In this document: piece by piece, positions 43,247 to 52,264 of the stretch | Numbering within the stretch: the stretch's first letter is position 1 | How the letters are laid out: each line of letters begins with the position of its first letter | NCBI GenBank assembly: GCA_012729455.1 | Contig: JAAYDC010000011.1 | Span: forward strand, 1 to 64,000 | DNA: 64,000 bases | From: Chloroflexota bacterium | GTDB taxonomy: Bacteria; Chloroflexota; Anaerolineae; UBA1429 | Direction of reading: 5' to 3' | The notes under the pieces: model-generated | What the model saw: the letters and a program-made list of their open reading frames with translations, nothing else | Told to the model about the DNA's origin: nothing | Database searches by the model: none | Position numbers and translations under genes: made by a program

Positions 43247-44413
43247 CTAGTAGCGCTTGATGGTGGGCGCGGCCATCTGCACCTGCAGCCAGGTGTTAAA
43301 AGCGGCGGACTTGGCTCTGGCCAACGCATCGGGCGAAAGCTCGCGTGACTGGTCGTGTCCCAGCACCTTGATAATGTGGAAGCCTGCCTGGGTCATGACC
43401 ACCGGCGAGAGCGTGCCGGGTGCGGTGCTAAAGGCGGCCTGCTCGAACTCGGGCAACATCTGTCCGCGCGCAAACCAGCCCAAATCGCCGCCCTCTTCCT
43501 TGGATCCAGGGTCGGCAGAGACCTCTTTGGCCACGGTGGCGAAATCCTCACCAGCCTGCAGGCGCTTTAATACCGCGTCGGCTTCTTCCGGCGTCGCTAC
43601 CAGGATATGCTGGGCGTGAACCTGCTCGGTGCTGGTGGGCACTTCATCGCCTATGGCTGTCTGCAGACGGCTGCGCAGCAGGGCGGTCTCGATCAGCCGG
43701 CGCAGATCCGCTTCGCTAAAATCCGCTCCCTGCTTCAAGCTGCGCAACCAATTGCTCAGCAGCTGATCGAACTGCTCCTTGGTCATAACCGTGGCAGTTG
43801 GTAGGGGTTCCGCGGTGGCTACCGGAGTGGGGCTGGCCTCTGCGGTGGCCTCAGGTGTCGGCGTGGCCGTCGCGGGGGGGGCTGAGGTGGGTGAGGGCGT
43901 CGGCGTTACCGACGTGTACCCGAGCTGCTGCTCGAGGCTGTATTGCACATCCTCGGGGCTGGCGGTGAGCCCACGGCGGGCGGCTTCCTGCCGGATGACC
44001 TCGTCGGTGATCAGCTCCTCGGTGATGGTGGTTGGCAGGGTACCGAGCTGCCCCTCGATAGAGCTGATCTGCTGGTCGATCAGCTGCACCATAAAATCCT
44101 GATCAGGATCGTTCTGGTAGACGGCGCGCTGCTGCTGCAACTCAGCCAAGTAGGATTCGAAATCCCACTGGCGGTAGCGCAGGCGTTTATCGTAATCACG
44201 CTGGGTGATGGTGACACCGTTAACCACCGCGATAGGCTTGTTGGGGGCCACCACAAACTGGTTGATCAGTCCCCAGGCGAGCACCAGCACCACCAACCCA
44301 ACTACGGCAATGGTGCCATAGAGGATATAGCGCCGCGCGCGCTCATCGCGAGCCCGGCGTGAAAGCTGCTTACGGGTCAGCTCAGGCTTGACGGCTGGTT
44401 TTTGCTTGGACAT
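43247..44413 (-). CDS. Membrane-anchored peptidyl-prolyl isomerase (parvulin/SurA-like)
   Basis: 388 residues. A basic N-terminus, one membrane span (YGTIAVVGLVVLVLAWGLI, about 32-50) and an outward SurA-N-like helical domain (AVVNGVTITQRDYDKRLR) precede a Thr/Pro linker of about 35 residues (PTPSPTSAPP...). The PpiC rotamase domain has VHAQHILVATPEEADAVLKR and GGDLGWFARGQMLPEFEQAA (about 262-355). It should help fold exported proteins. It follows rpsR after a strong hairpin. Confidence 0.88.
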   Translation of the reverse strand: MSKQKPAVKPELTRKQLSRRARDERARRYILYGTIAVVGLVVLVLAWGLINQFVVAPNKPIAVVNGVTITQRDYDKRLRYRQWDFESYLAELQQQRAVYQNDPDQDFMVQLIDQQISSIEGQLGTLPTTITEELITDEVIRQEAARRGLTASPEDVQYSLEQQLGYTSVTPTPSPTSAPPATATPTPEATAEASPTPVATAEPLPTATVMTKEQFDQLLSNWLRSLKQGADFSEADLRRLIETALLRSRLQTAIGDEVPTSTEQVHAQHILVATPEEADAVLKRLQAGEDFATVAKEVSADPGSKEEGGDLGWFARGQMLPEFEQAAFSTAPGTLSPVVMTQAGFHIIKVLGHDQSRELSPDALARAKSAAFNTWLQVQMAAPTIKRY

Positions 44414-44441
44414 GAACCCACCTGTTAGTTGCGCATTAGCA

Positions 44442-44469
44442 AGGGGGCATAGGCAGCGCCTAGCCCCCT
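44442..44469. terminator. Strong hairpin between rpsR and the parvulin gene
   Basis: Near-perfect inverted repeat AGGGGGCATAGGC / GCCTAGCCCCCT (44442-44454 and 44458-44469, one bulged base). The T-run is weak, so it may attenuate rather than stop transcription from rpsF-rpsR. Confidence 0.5.
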
Positions 44470-44491
44470 CAAGATTCGGTGATGGCGGGCC

Positions 44492-44824
44492 TTAGCGTGC
44501 GCGGGTGTGGTCGGCGCTGTAGGGCAGCAGGGCGATCTGGCGGGCGCGTTTGATGGCCGTCGAAATCATACGCTGATGCTTGGCGCAGGCCGCCGTGCGG
44601 CGCCGCGGCAGAATGCGTCCGCGCTCCGAGATAAAACGGCGCAGGGCGGGCACATCTTTGTAATCCAGCGGACCCATCTTTTCGGCGCAAAAGGGGCACA
44701 CACGCGGGCGGCGCTGAAAGTCGCGGCGCGGACGGAATGGCCGCCGGCCGCCGGCATCACCGCCGCGGCTCTCGCCGGATGAACTGCTCTCGCTCTCACG
44801 GCTGCGATTGGTGTAGTCTGTCAA
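44492..44824 (-). CDS. rpsR: 30S ribosomal protein S18
   Basis: About 110 residues. The core [37 protein letters not shown] and [22 protein letters not shown] is S18. Its N-terminal extension of ~45 residues is rich in Ser/Gly/Arg ([18 protein letters not shown]), longer than the E. coli protein. TTG 44824 is chosen because GGAGG lies 5 bases upstream; the ATG four codons earlier contains that ribosome site. Zinc-binding CxxC...C...H residues are kept. It follows rpsF. Confidence 0.93.
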   Translation of the reverse strand: MTDYTNRSRESESSSSGESRGGDAGGRRPFRPRRDFQRRPRVCPFCAEKMGPLDYKDVPALRRFISERGRILPRRRTAACAKHQRMISTAIKRARQIALLPYSADHTRAR

Positions 44825-44890
44825 GGTAACCTCCACATAGCTTGGTCAATGGCGGTGGGTCAGCACCTGGCCACCTGCACCGCTCGAGTA

Positions 44891-45277
44891 TTATTCGTCC
44901 GCTTCGGTCGTATCGTCCGTAGTTTCAGGCTCTGCCTCGCCGGCGAGCTCATCTGCCGAGATGGTCTCGGGCATGGCGTCATCACCCTCGGCGTCATCCA
45001 GGCGCACCATCATATAGCGCAGCACATCCTCAGATATGCGCAGCGAGCGCTCCAGTTCTTTGATGACGGCAGGCGTAAAGGTGGCCTTGACGAGCATATA
45101 GTAGCCTTCCTTGCGGCGCTTGATCGGATAGGCCAGGGTGCGGCGGCCCATCAGCTCCGAGCTGGCGACACGTCCGCCGTTAGCGGTGATCACCTGCTGG
45201 ATCCGTTCGTTTTGGGCGGCCAAGGCGACTTCGTCGAGGTCAGGCTGCAGGACATAGATCAGTTCATAATGACTCAA
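44891..45277 (-). CDS. rpsF: 30S ribosomal protein S6
   Basis: 128 residues, starting at a TTG codon (45277) with GGAG 9 bases upstream; SHYELIYVLQPDL then matches S6. TLAYPIKRRKEGYYMLVKATF and KELERSLRISEDVLRYMMVRL complete the fold. The C-terminus is a long acidic tail (about 30 residues, many D/E/T). S6 dimerises with S18 on the ribosome platform. rpsR follows after 66 bp, without an ssb gene between them. Confidence 0.94.
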   Translation of the reverse strand: MSHYELIYVLQPDLDEVALAAQNERIQQVITANGGRVASSELMGRRTLAYPIKRRKEGYYMLVKATFTPAVIKELERSLRISEDVLRYMMVRLDDAEGDDAMPETISADELAGEAEPETTDDTTEADE

Positions 45278-45400
45278 GGGAATATTCTCCTTCCTCTGGG
45301 TTTGCTCTCGGTCGTGCAGGTGCGGCCCACATGCCGGGGCAGAAAGGTTGTTCCCGTAATGGGTGTGACGGGAGACACTATTCTGTTGTTTAGCTTGCCA

Positions 45401-45429
45401 ATTATATCCCAACTAGTTGGGTTTGCCAA
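45401..45429 (-). promoter_or_regulatory. Promoter of rpsF-rpsR
   Basis: Minus strand TTGGCA (45429-45424), a 17-bp spacer and a perfect TATAAT (45406-45401). The spacer contains the palindrome CCCAACTAGTTGGG (45408-45421), a possible operator (inference). About 115 bases of 5' leader follow. Confidence 0.7.
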
Positions 45430-45451
45430 AATGCACACTCCCACCAAAGGT

Positions 45452-45479
45452 TTGACGCAATAGGGCCCTGTCTTATAAT
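45452..45479 (+). promoter_or_regulatory. Promoter of the PH-like membrane protein gene
   Basis: TTGACG (45452-45457), a 16-bp spacer and TATAAT (45474-45479), divergent from the rpsF promoter and 28 bp before ATG 45508. Confidence 0.7.
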
Positions 45480-45507
45480 CACAACATACCCCTTACACGA
45501 GCAGCCG

Positions 45508-46398
45508 ATGATCTGGAAGCCTGACAAGCGCCTGGGATTGCTGGTTGGCGGCGGGATCGTGCTGGTGATCTCTGCGCTGATCATTTATTTGGGTTACACC
45601 ATCGTGCGTCTGCCCTTTAGCCCCAGCATGGTACTGATCGGGCTGTTTATCATGCTGCTGGCCTATGTGTGGGGCGCAGCCCTCTACCACCTGCTGGATC
45701 TGCTGACCCTCTCCTACTACCTGGATCGCTCTCAGCTGGCAATCAACAGCCTGTATGCGCGCACTACAATCCCGCTCTCATCCGTTACCGGGGTGATGGA
45801 GGGCAGCCAGGCGCCGGCTGAGACTAACTTTCGCGGGGTCGAGTGGCCAGGCTTTATCCACGGGCGCTACTGGCTCGCGGACAGTACACAGGTGGGTACG
45901 CATTCTACCCAACCGCTGGCCTCCCAACTGATCGTTTCCACCCCGCGCGGCACGTTTGGCATCTCGCCGGCTGAGCAGGGCGCCTTCCTGGCTGAGCTGC
46001 GCCTGATGCTTTCGGAAGGCTCTACCCGTGTCGTCACCGAGGAACGGGTGCGTAACCCGGTCACCGCATTGCCGCTGTGGGGCGATCGGTGGGTGTGGGC
46101 AGCTATTGCGCTGACGCTGGCATTGAACTTTGCTCTGTGGGCATTCATGAGTTTCGTCTATGGCGGCTTACCCGAGCGGTTGCCGATCCAATACAACCCC
46201 AGCGGACGCGTTGAAGTGATTGGGCCGAAATCCAGCCTGCTGATGATCCCGCTGATCGGTGCGATGACCTGGCTGGTCAACAGCCTGCTGGGGATGGTGC
46301 TGCACGCTTCAGAGCGATTTGCGGCCGGACTGTTGCAGCTCGCTAACCTGGGCGTGCAGGTTATGTGCTGGATCGCAGCACTCAGCGTGATCTATTAA
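45508..46398 (+). CDS. Membrane protein with PH-like domain
   Basis: 296 residues. Two N-terminal spans (LLVGGGIVLVISALIIYLGY and MVLIGLFIMLLAYVWGAAL) precede a beta-rich domain that resembles bacterial PH domains (YYLDRSQLAINSLYARTTIPLSSV, QLIVSTPRGTFGISPAEQ). Two or three C-terminal spans follow, with LPERLPIQYNPSGRVE between them resembling a DUF1648-type loop. Function unknown. The DUF92 gene begins 8 bp downstream. Confidence 0.65.
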   Translation: MIWKPDKRLGLLVGGGIVLVISALIIYLGYTIVRLPFSPSMVLIGLFIMLLAYVWGAALYHLLDLLTLSYYLDRSQLAINSLYARTTIPLSSVTGVMEGSQAPAETNFRGVEWPGFIHGRYWLADSTQVGTHSTQPLASQLIVSTPRGTFGISPAEQGAFLAELRLMLSEGSTRVVTEERVRNPVTALPLWGDRWVWAAIALTLALNFALWAFMSFVYGGLPERLPIQYNPSGRVEVIGPKSSLLMIPLIGAMTWLVNSLLGMVLHASERFAAGLLQLANLGVQVMCWIAALSVIY

Positions 46399-46405
46399 CT
46401 CTACT

Positions 46406-47239
46406 ATGCACTGTTCCACTCTGGCGCTTTTGCTGGTCGTGATTTTGGCAGCTTTTCTGGCTTACCGCCGCGGCATCTATACCGCAGACGGTGCCGCCGC
46501 CGGGGTGGCGGTGTATGCGGCTGCCAGCCTGGCTGGTACCGTCTGGGCGGTGCTGACGGCGCTATATGTGGTGGCGAGTATCCTCCTGAGCGGGTACGGT
46601 GCCGAGGTCAAGGCCAGTCGGCTCGGGAGGCTGCAGGGGCGTGCTTATCACACCTGGCGGCATCTGGCTGGGCGCCTTGGCTGGGGAATGGTGCTGGTGA
46701 TTCTGGTACAGCTACAGCACACCGATGTGCTGGATTACGCCTTTGTCGGTGTCATCGCCACCGCTCTGGCGGATGTGGCTGCTACCGAACTGGGTACTCT
46801 TAGCGCTCAGCCACCGCGGCGCCTGAGCGATGGCGTGGCGACTTCATACGGCGCTCCGGGGGCCGTCTCGCAGATCGGGCTGGTGGCGGCTGCGGCCGGC
46901 TCCTGGTTGGCCGGGTTGGCAGCCCTGGTTGGCTACTTTATAGTGGCGTTGAGGGCGCGAGCACTATGGAACGATGCCCTCTTGTGGCTGCCAATGGCTG
47001 CCCTGGCGGGCGGTTTTATCGGCACTCTGAGCGACAGCCTGCTTGGCGCCGTGGCACAATCGCGCTATTATTGTGAGCACTGCCGCATGATATCGCGCAG
47101 TGCCACGCATTGGTGCGGCCTGAATGCCTCGCACACCGGCGGTTTACGCTGGGTGACGGGCGAACTGGTCGGCTTGGTTGGGTCGTTGGTAGGGGGCTCG
47201 GTGACAGTCCTGATAATGCTGCTTGCAAGCAACATTTAG
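46406..47239 (+). CDS. DUF92 family membrane protein
   Basis: 277 residues with about seven membrane spans. GVIATALADVAATELGTLSAQPPRRL and GVATSYGAPGAVSQIGLVAAAAGS are the DUF92 core, and FIGTLSDSLLGAVAQSRYYCEHC continues it. DUF92 proteins are related to plant VTE6 (phytyl-phosphate kinase); bacterial members may phosphorylate isoprenoid alcohols (family inference). It is probably co-transcribed with the PH-like gene. No good ribosome site is seen before ATG 46406. Confidence 0.8.
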   Translation: MHCSTLALLLVVILAAFLAYRRGIYTADGAAAGVAVYAAASLAGTVWAVLTALYVVASILLSGYGAEVKASRLGRLQGRAYHTWRHLAGRLGWGMVLVILVQLQHTDVLDYAFVGVIATALADVAATELGTLSAQPPRRLSDGVATSYGAPGAVSQIGLVAAAAGSWLAGLAALVGYFIVALRARALWNDALLWLPMAALAGGFIGTLSDSLLGAVAQSRYYCEHCRMISRSATHWCGLNASHTGGLRWVTGELVGLVGSLVGGSVTVLIMLLASNI

Positions 47240-47251
47240 ACGTGTTACAAT
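47223..47251 (+). promoter_or_regulatory. Promoter of the corrinoid protein gene
   Basis: TTGCAA (47223-47228), a 17-bp spacer and TACAAT (47246-47251), overlapping the end of the DUF92 gene. Confidence 0.55.
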
Positions 47252-47303
47252 CGCTTGTAAGTGTCAGTGCATCCGCTAACAATTAGCACGTAGGAGGGCT
47301 GTA

Positions 47304-47939
47304 ATGGCTCAGAAAGAAACGATCTTTAACGGTATCTTGAACGGTAAGATGAAGGATGTGGAAGAGGCTACCAAGAGCGCCCTGGCTGAGGGTGTGCCAG
47401 CGGGTGAGCTGCTCAACGACGCCATGATTCCGGCAATGGCCGAGGTTGGCCGCTTGTTCGAGGCCAACGAGTATTATGTGCCCGAGATGCTCATCGCCGC
47501 CCGCGCGATGAAAGCCGGGCTAAGCCTGGTCCGCCCCAAGCTGGTTGATGAAAAAATCGAGCCGTTTGGTAAAGTGGCCCTCGGTACCGTTAAAGGCGAC
47601 CTGCACGATATCGGCAAGAACCTGGTAGCGATCATGATCGAAGGTGCCGGGTTCGAGATCCTCGATCTGGGCGTCGATGTCAGCCCTGAAAAATTTGTCG
47701 ATTCGGTCAAGAATCAGGGTGCGCAGGTGATCGGTCTCTCTGCTCTGCTGACGACCACCATGCCCAGCATGAAGGCCACCATCGATGCGCTCAAGGAAGC
47801 CGGCTTGCGCGACAAGGTCAAGGTCATTATCGGCGGCGCACCCGTTACCCAAAAGTATGCCGATGAGATAGGTGCGGATGGTTATTCGCGCGATGCGGCT
47901 GGTGCTGCCACCCTCGTCAAGAAGTTGATGGGAGTCTAA
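47304..47939 (+). CDS. Corrinoid (B12-binding) methyltransferase protein
   Basis: 211 residues. A helical cap domain (residues ~1-85, with VGRLFEANEYYVPEMLIAARAMKAGL) precedes a Rossmann-like B12 domain. DLHDIGKNLVAIMIEGAGFEI holds the DxHxxG cobalt-ligand motif, and LSALLTTTMPSMKATIDAL and IIGGAPVTQKYADEIGADGY follow. It resembles MtbC/MttC shuttle proteins that carry a methyl group between methyltransferases. No methyltransferase subunit is adjacent; the homocysteine methyltransferase-like gene is at 19928. GGAGG precedes ATG 47304, and a terminator follows directly, so it is monocistronic. Confidence 0.93.
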   Translation: MAQKETIFNGILNGKMKDVEEATKSALAEGVPAGELLNDAMIPAMAEVGRLFEANEYYVPEMLIAARAMKAGLSLVRPKLVDEKIEPFGKVALGTVKGDLHDIGKNLVAIMIEGAGFEILDLGVDVSPEKFVDSVKNQGAQVIGLSALLTTTMPSMKATIDALKEAGLRDKVKVIIGGAPVTQKYADEIGADGYSRDAAGAATLVKKLMGV

Positions 47940-47957
47940 CTCACGCTTGATATATCC

Positions 47958-47988
47958 AGCTCCTGCGGGTATCCGCAGGAGCTTTTTT
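47958..47988 (+). terminator. Rho-independent terminator
   Basis: Perfect 11-bp stem AGCTCCTGCGG / CCGCAGGAGCT (47958-47968 and 47973-47983) with a GTAT loop and a T-run. Confidence 0.9.
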
Positions 47989-48047
47989 GGCGTCTCGGAT
48001 TGGCGCGCCGTTTGGGGTATAATAGCCCCAGCGAGTGAGGAGGAACG

Positions 48048-49076
48048 ATGAGCGATCGGGTGATCTCGCCGACCAGCCGGCCGGAGGAGGGTGCTGGCGA
48101 ACAGAGCCTGCGGCCGCGTTCCCTGGCGGAATACATCGGCCAGGAGCAGGTGGTTGATAGCCTGCGCGTCTTTATTGAGGCGGCCCGCGCCCGCCGCGAG
48201 GCTCTCGACCATATCCTGCTATATGGCCCTCCAGGCCTTGGCAAGACCACGCTGGCCAACGTGATCGCCGTCGAGATGGGCGTGAGCATCAAGGTCACTT
48301 CGGGCCCCGTGATCGAGCGCCCGGGCGACCTGGCAGCCATCCTCACCAACCTGCGCGAAGGCGATGTGCTCTTTATCGACGAGGTCCACCGTCTGAGCCG
48401 CATCATCGAGGAAGTGCTCTACCCCACCATGGAAGATTACGCCTTGGATGTGGTGATCGGCAAAGGGCCGGCAGCGCGCAGCATTCGGCTCAAGCTGCCG
48501 CGCTTTACCCTCATCGGCGCTACCACGCGCATCGCCCTGATGACTTCCCCCTTGCGAGACCGTTTTGGCGCGACCTTTCGGCTGGATTTCTACAGCATGG
48601 AAGCCATGAAGCTGATCGTGGCGCGCTCGGCCGAAATTTTGCAGATCGGCATTGATGAGAGCGGGGTTGAAGAGATCGCTCTGCGGGCACGCGGCACCCC
48701 GCGCGTGGCCAACCGCTTGCTGCGGCGCGTGCGCGACTATGCCCAGGTGCGAGGAGCCGGACACATCGATCAGCCGACTGCCATGGAAGCCCTGCGCATG
48801 CTCGAGGTGGATGAGCTGGGGCTGGATAACGCCGACCGCCGCTTGCTCATCTCGCTGATCGACAAATTCGACGGCGGACCGGTAGGCCTCGACACCCTGT
48901 CGGCGTCGATGAGCGAAGATGCCGATACGATTATGGATGTCTACGAGCCCTATCTGTTGCAGTTGGGCTTTATCGACCGCACCCCACGCGGAAGAGTAGC
49001 CACCCGCCGCGCCTATGAGCACCTTTCACGCCCCTTTGTGGATAAACAAGACCTGCAAAAGTCGCTCTTTGGTTGA
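48048..49076 (+). CDS. ruvB: Holliday junction branch migration helicase RuvB
   Basis: 342 residues. [19 protein letters not shown] opens the AAA+ domain, Walker A is [15 protein letters not shown] (about residue 60), Walker B/sensor regions are [14 protein letters not shown] and [21 protein letters not shown], and the C-terminal winged helix is [21 protein letters not shown]. It drives branch migration with RuvA (encoded at 3075). GAGGAGG precedes ATG 48048 and a TATAAT lies at 48018-48023 with only a weak -35. It heads the queH-queA unit. Confidence 0.97.
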   Translation: MSDRVISPTSRPEEGAGEQSLRPRSLAEYIGQEQVVDSLRVFIEAARARREALDHILLYGPPGLGKTTLANVIAVEMGVSIKVTSGPVIERPGDLAAILTNLREGDVLFIDEVHRLSRIIEEVLYPTMEDYALDVVIGKGPAARSIRLKLPRFTLIGATTRIALMTSPLRDRFGATFRLDFYSMEAMKLIVARSAEILQIGIDESGVEEIALRARGTPRVANRLLRRVRDYAQVRGAGHIDQPTAMEALRMLEVDELGLDNADRRLLISLIDKFDGGPVGLDTLSASMSEDADTIMDVYEPYLLQLGFIDRTPRGRVATRRAYEHLSRPFVDKQDLQKSLFG

Positions 49077-49086
49077 TGTTGCCCTC

Positions 49087-49777
49087 ATGACAGCGCGCAA
49101 TGACCCGCGTTACGGCAGCCCGGAGCAAATCCGCGCGGCGCATCGGCGTGCCGTCGAACGTGCGCAAGACGATGCCGCACAGCGTGCTCGTAGCGCCGCT
49201 CAACTGGCTGCGCGTCTTTCGCAGCCAAGGGGCGAACCGCTCCTGGTGCACATTTGCTGCGGCCCTTGTGCGCTCTATCCACTCTACTACCTGGCAGAAC
49301 GCGGCTGGGATATTACTGGGTTTTGGTATAACCCCAATATCGCCCCAGCCGGGGAATATCGCGAGCGCCAGGCGAGCGCCGCGCTGCTGGCTGAGCTGGT
49401 GCCATTGCGAGTTGTGGAGCCGGACGACGAGGGCATCTTTGCGCGCGCGATCCAAGGCCAGGAGCGCTTTGGCGAGCGTTGTGCCATCTGTTACCAGCTG
49501 CGGCTCGAGCGCACTGCCCAGGAGGCCGCACAGCTGGGGCTCGGTGTGTTTTCCACCAGCCTGCTGATCAGCCCCTACCAGGATATCGAGCGCATCCGTG
49601 CAGCCGGGACAGCGGCTGCCGCCCGTCACGGCGTGCAGTTTTACGACGAAAACCTGCGGCGAGGCTATGCTCAGCGAGGCCCCCTGGCTCGTGTCTGGGG
49701 CATGTATCTGCAGAATTACTGCGGTTGCGCATGGAGCGCACGCGAGGCCGCCGAACGCCGCGGCGCGGTGAAGACCA

Positions 49778-49791
<14 letters not shown>
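49087..49791 (+). CDS. queH: Epoxyqueuosine reductase QueH
   Basis: 234 residues. LLVHICCGPCALYPLYYLAERG holds the CCxxC-type cysteines, FWYNPNIAP and RCAICYQLRLERTA a second Cys pair, and YLQNYCGCAWS the last pair, the iron-sulfur/metal ligands of the DUF208/QueH family. It converts epoxyqueuosine to queuosine in tRNA, an alternative to QueG. The ATG at 49087 is 10 bp after ruvB; the frame is open further upstream inside ruvB. It overlaps queA by 14 bp, which fixes its pathway. Confidence 0.92.
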
Positions 49792-50803
<1,012 letters not shown>

Positions 50804-50817
50804 GCCAGGAGGAGGCA

Positions 50818-52215
50818 ATGAGAAACGTACGACTCGGTTTTGTACCGGCCCATCGCTACCCCTTTGACGAGCCGTGGGCCATCACGCTGCGGGAGCGCTG
50901 CATCCGGGCACTCGAGGGCGTTCCGGCTGTTGAGCTGGTTTATCCCTCGACGGATCTGATCCTCAATGGCCTGGTGCGTGATGATGCCACCGCAGAGGCC
51001 ACCATCGCGCTGTTTCGCGAGCAGCAGGTCGAGGGCGTGGTGATTGGCACGATGACCTTTGGCGATGAAGTGTCTGCCGTCAGCGTGGCCGAGGCGTTGG
51101 GCGTGCCGGTGCTGGTGTTTGGCACCAAGGAACCGCCCTTTACCACGGATGGCAAGCGCCATTCGGATTCGTTCTGCGGCACGCTCTCGGTCACTTCGGG
51201 GTTGTATCGCCACAAGATACCCTACCAGTTCGCCGGCATCTTCTTTCCCGAGGAAGAGGCGTTTCTGGCGAGCATCGCCGATTTCGCACGCAGCTGCGCG
51301 GCGGTGGAATCCTTTATGGGGACGCGCGTCGGCATGGTGGGCTTGCGTCCCGAGCGCTTTGAGACCTGTATCACCAACGAAGTCGCCCTGATCAACGCCT
51401 TTGGCCAGCGCGTGGTACCGCTCAACCTGACGGACCTCTTTGCCCAGGCCAACGCTCTGCCCGAATCCGACCCCGCCGTACAGGCAGCAATGAACGTCAT
51501 GCAGGCCGAGTCGAACTGCTCAAGCTGCCGGCCGGGGGCATTGCTCAAGGCTGCGCGGCTGGAGGCAGCTCTGACAGCCTTTGCCAAACGCAAGAGCCTG
51601 AGTGGCATGGGCATCTCGTGCTGGAACGACATCCAGGAGCAGTACGGCATCTGTGCCTGCACCACTGTGGCACGCCTGACACAAAACGGCATCATGGCGG
51701 CCTGTGAAGTGGATGTACTGGGCGCGCTTACCATGCTGGTGCAATATCAGGCTGCTCTTACCGAGCAAGTACCGCACTTTATAGACTGGACGATCCAGCA
51801 TCAGGAGCTGGACAACGTCTTTCTGGCGTGGCACTGCGGCAATGCCTCAGCCTGTCTGGCAGCGGATCCGGCGCAGGTGACCCTGCGCGACCAGGCTATC
51901 ATGTCTGAGGTGGTTGGCGCAGAGCGCGCCGGCATGGCGCAGGAGTTCCAGTTGGCACCCGGACGCGTGACTCTTTGCCGCCTGGTTGAGTACGACGGCC
52001 TATTCAAGATGTTGGTCACCACTGGTGAGATCCTGCCCTCCAACGACGATCTGCGCGGCTCGTGGGCGTGGGTGAGGGTGGATGACCTGGCTGTGCTTTA
52101 CCGCACTCTGGCTGAGGAAGGCTTTACGCATCACGCTAGTATGATCCACGGCGATCTGGCAGATCCCATCACGGGCTTTTGCCACTTTGCCGGCATCGAG
52201 GTTGTGCGCGTCTAA
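50818..52215 (+). CDS. L-fucose/L-arabinose isomerase-like protein
   Basis: 465 residues. GTMTFGDEVSAVSVAEALGVPVLVFGTKEP, FAGIFFPEEEAFLASIADFA, LSGMGISCWNDIQEQYGICACT and FLAWHCGNASACLAADP match the FucI/AraA fold, including a buried Glu/His metal-site pattern. Many Chloroflexota encode such proteins of unproven substrate. GGAGGAGG precedes ATG 50818, 14 bp after queA, so it may be co-transcribed. A second sugar enzyme (AraD-like) is at 38397. Confidence 0.82.
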   Translation: MRNVRLGFVPAHRYPFDEPWAITLRERCIRALEGVPAVELVYPSTDLILNGLVRDDATAEATIALFREQQVEGVVIGTMTFGDEVSAVSVAEALGVPVLVFGTKEPPFTTDGKRHSDSFCGTLSVTSGLYRHKIPYQFAGIFFPEEEAFLASIADFARSCAAVESFMGTRVGMVGLRPERFETCITNEVALINAFGQRVVPLNLTDLFAQANALPESDPAVQAAMNVMQAESNCSSCRPGALLKAARLEAALTAFAKRKSLSGMGISCWNDIQEQYGICACTTVARLTQNGIMAACEVDVLGALTMLVQYQAALTEQVPHFIDWTIQHQELDNVFLAWHCGNASACLAADPAQVTLRDQAIMSEVVGAERAGMAQEFQLAPGRVTLCRLVEYDGLFKMLVTTGEILPSNDDLRGSWAWVRVDDLAVLYRTLAEEGFTHHASMIHGDLADPITGFCHFAGIEVVRV

Positions 52216-52221
52216 GAAGAA

Positions 52222-52251
52222 GCGGGGGGCGTGATAAATGCCCCCGCGGCC
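52222..52251. terminator. GC-rich hairpin between convergent genes
   Basis: Inverted repeat GCGGGGGGC / GCCCCCGC (about 52223-52231 and 52241-52248) between the isomerase-like gene and the convergent alpha-oxoamine synthase gene. No T-tract; weak evidence for termination. Confidence 0.4.
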
Positions 52252-52264
52252 TGTTTAAGACAGT

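Noticed and set aside
48001-48047. Full promoter before ruvB
   Set aside because: TATAAT at 48018-48023 is clear but no acceptable -35 lies at 16-18 bp, so it is mentioned only under ruvB.
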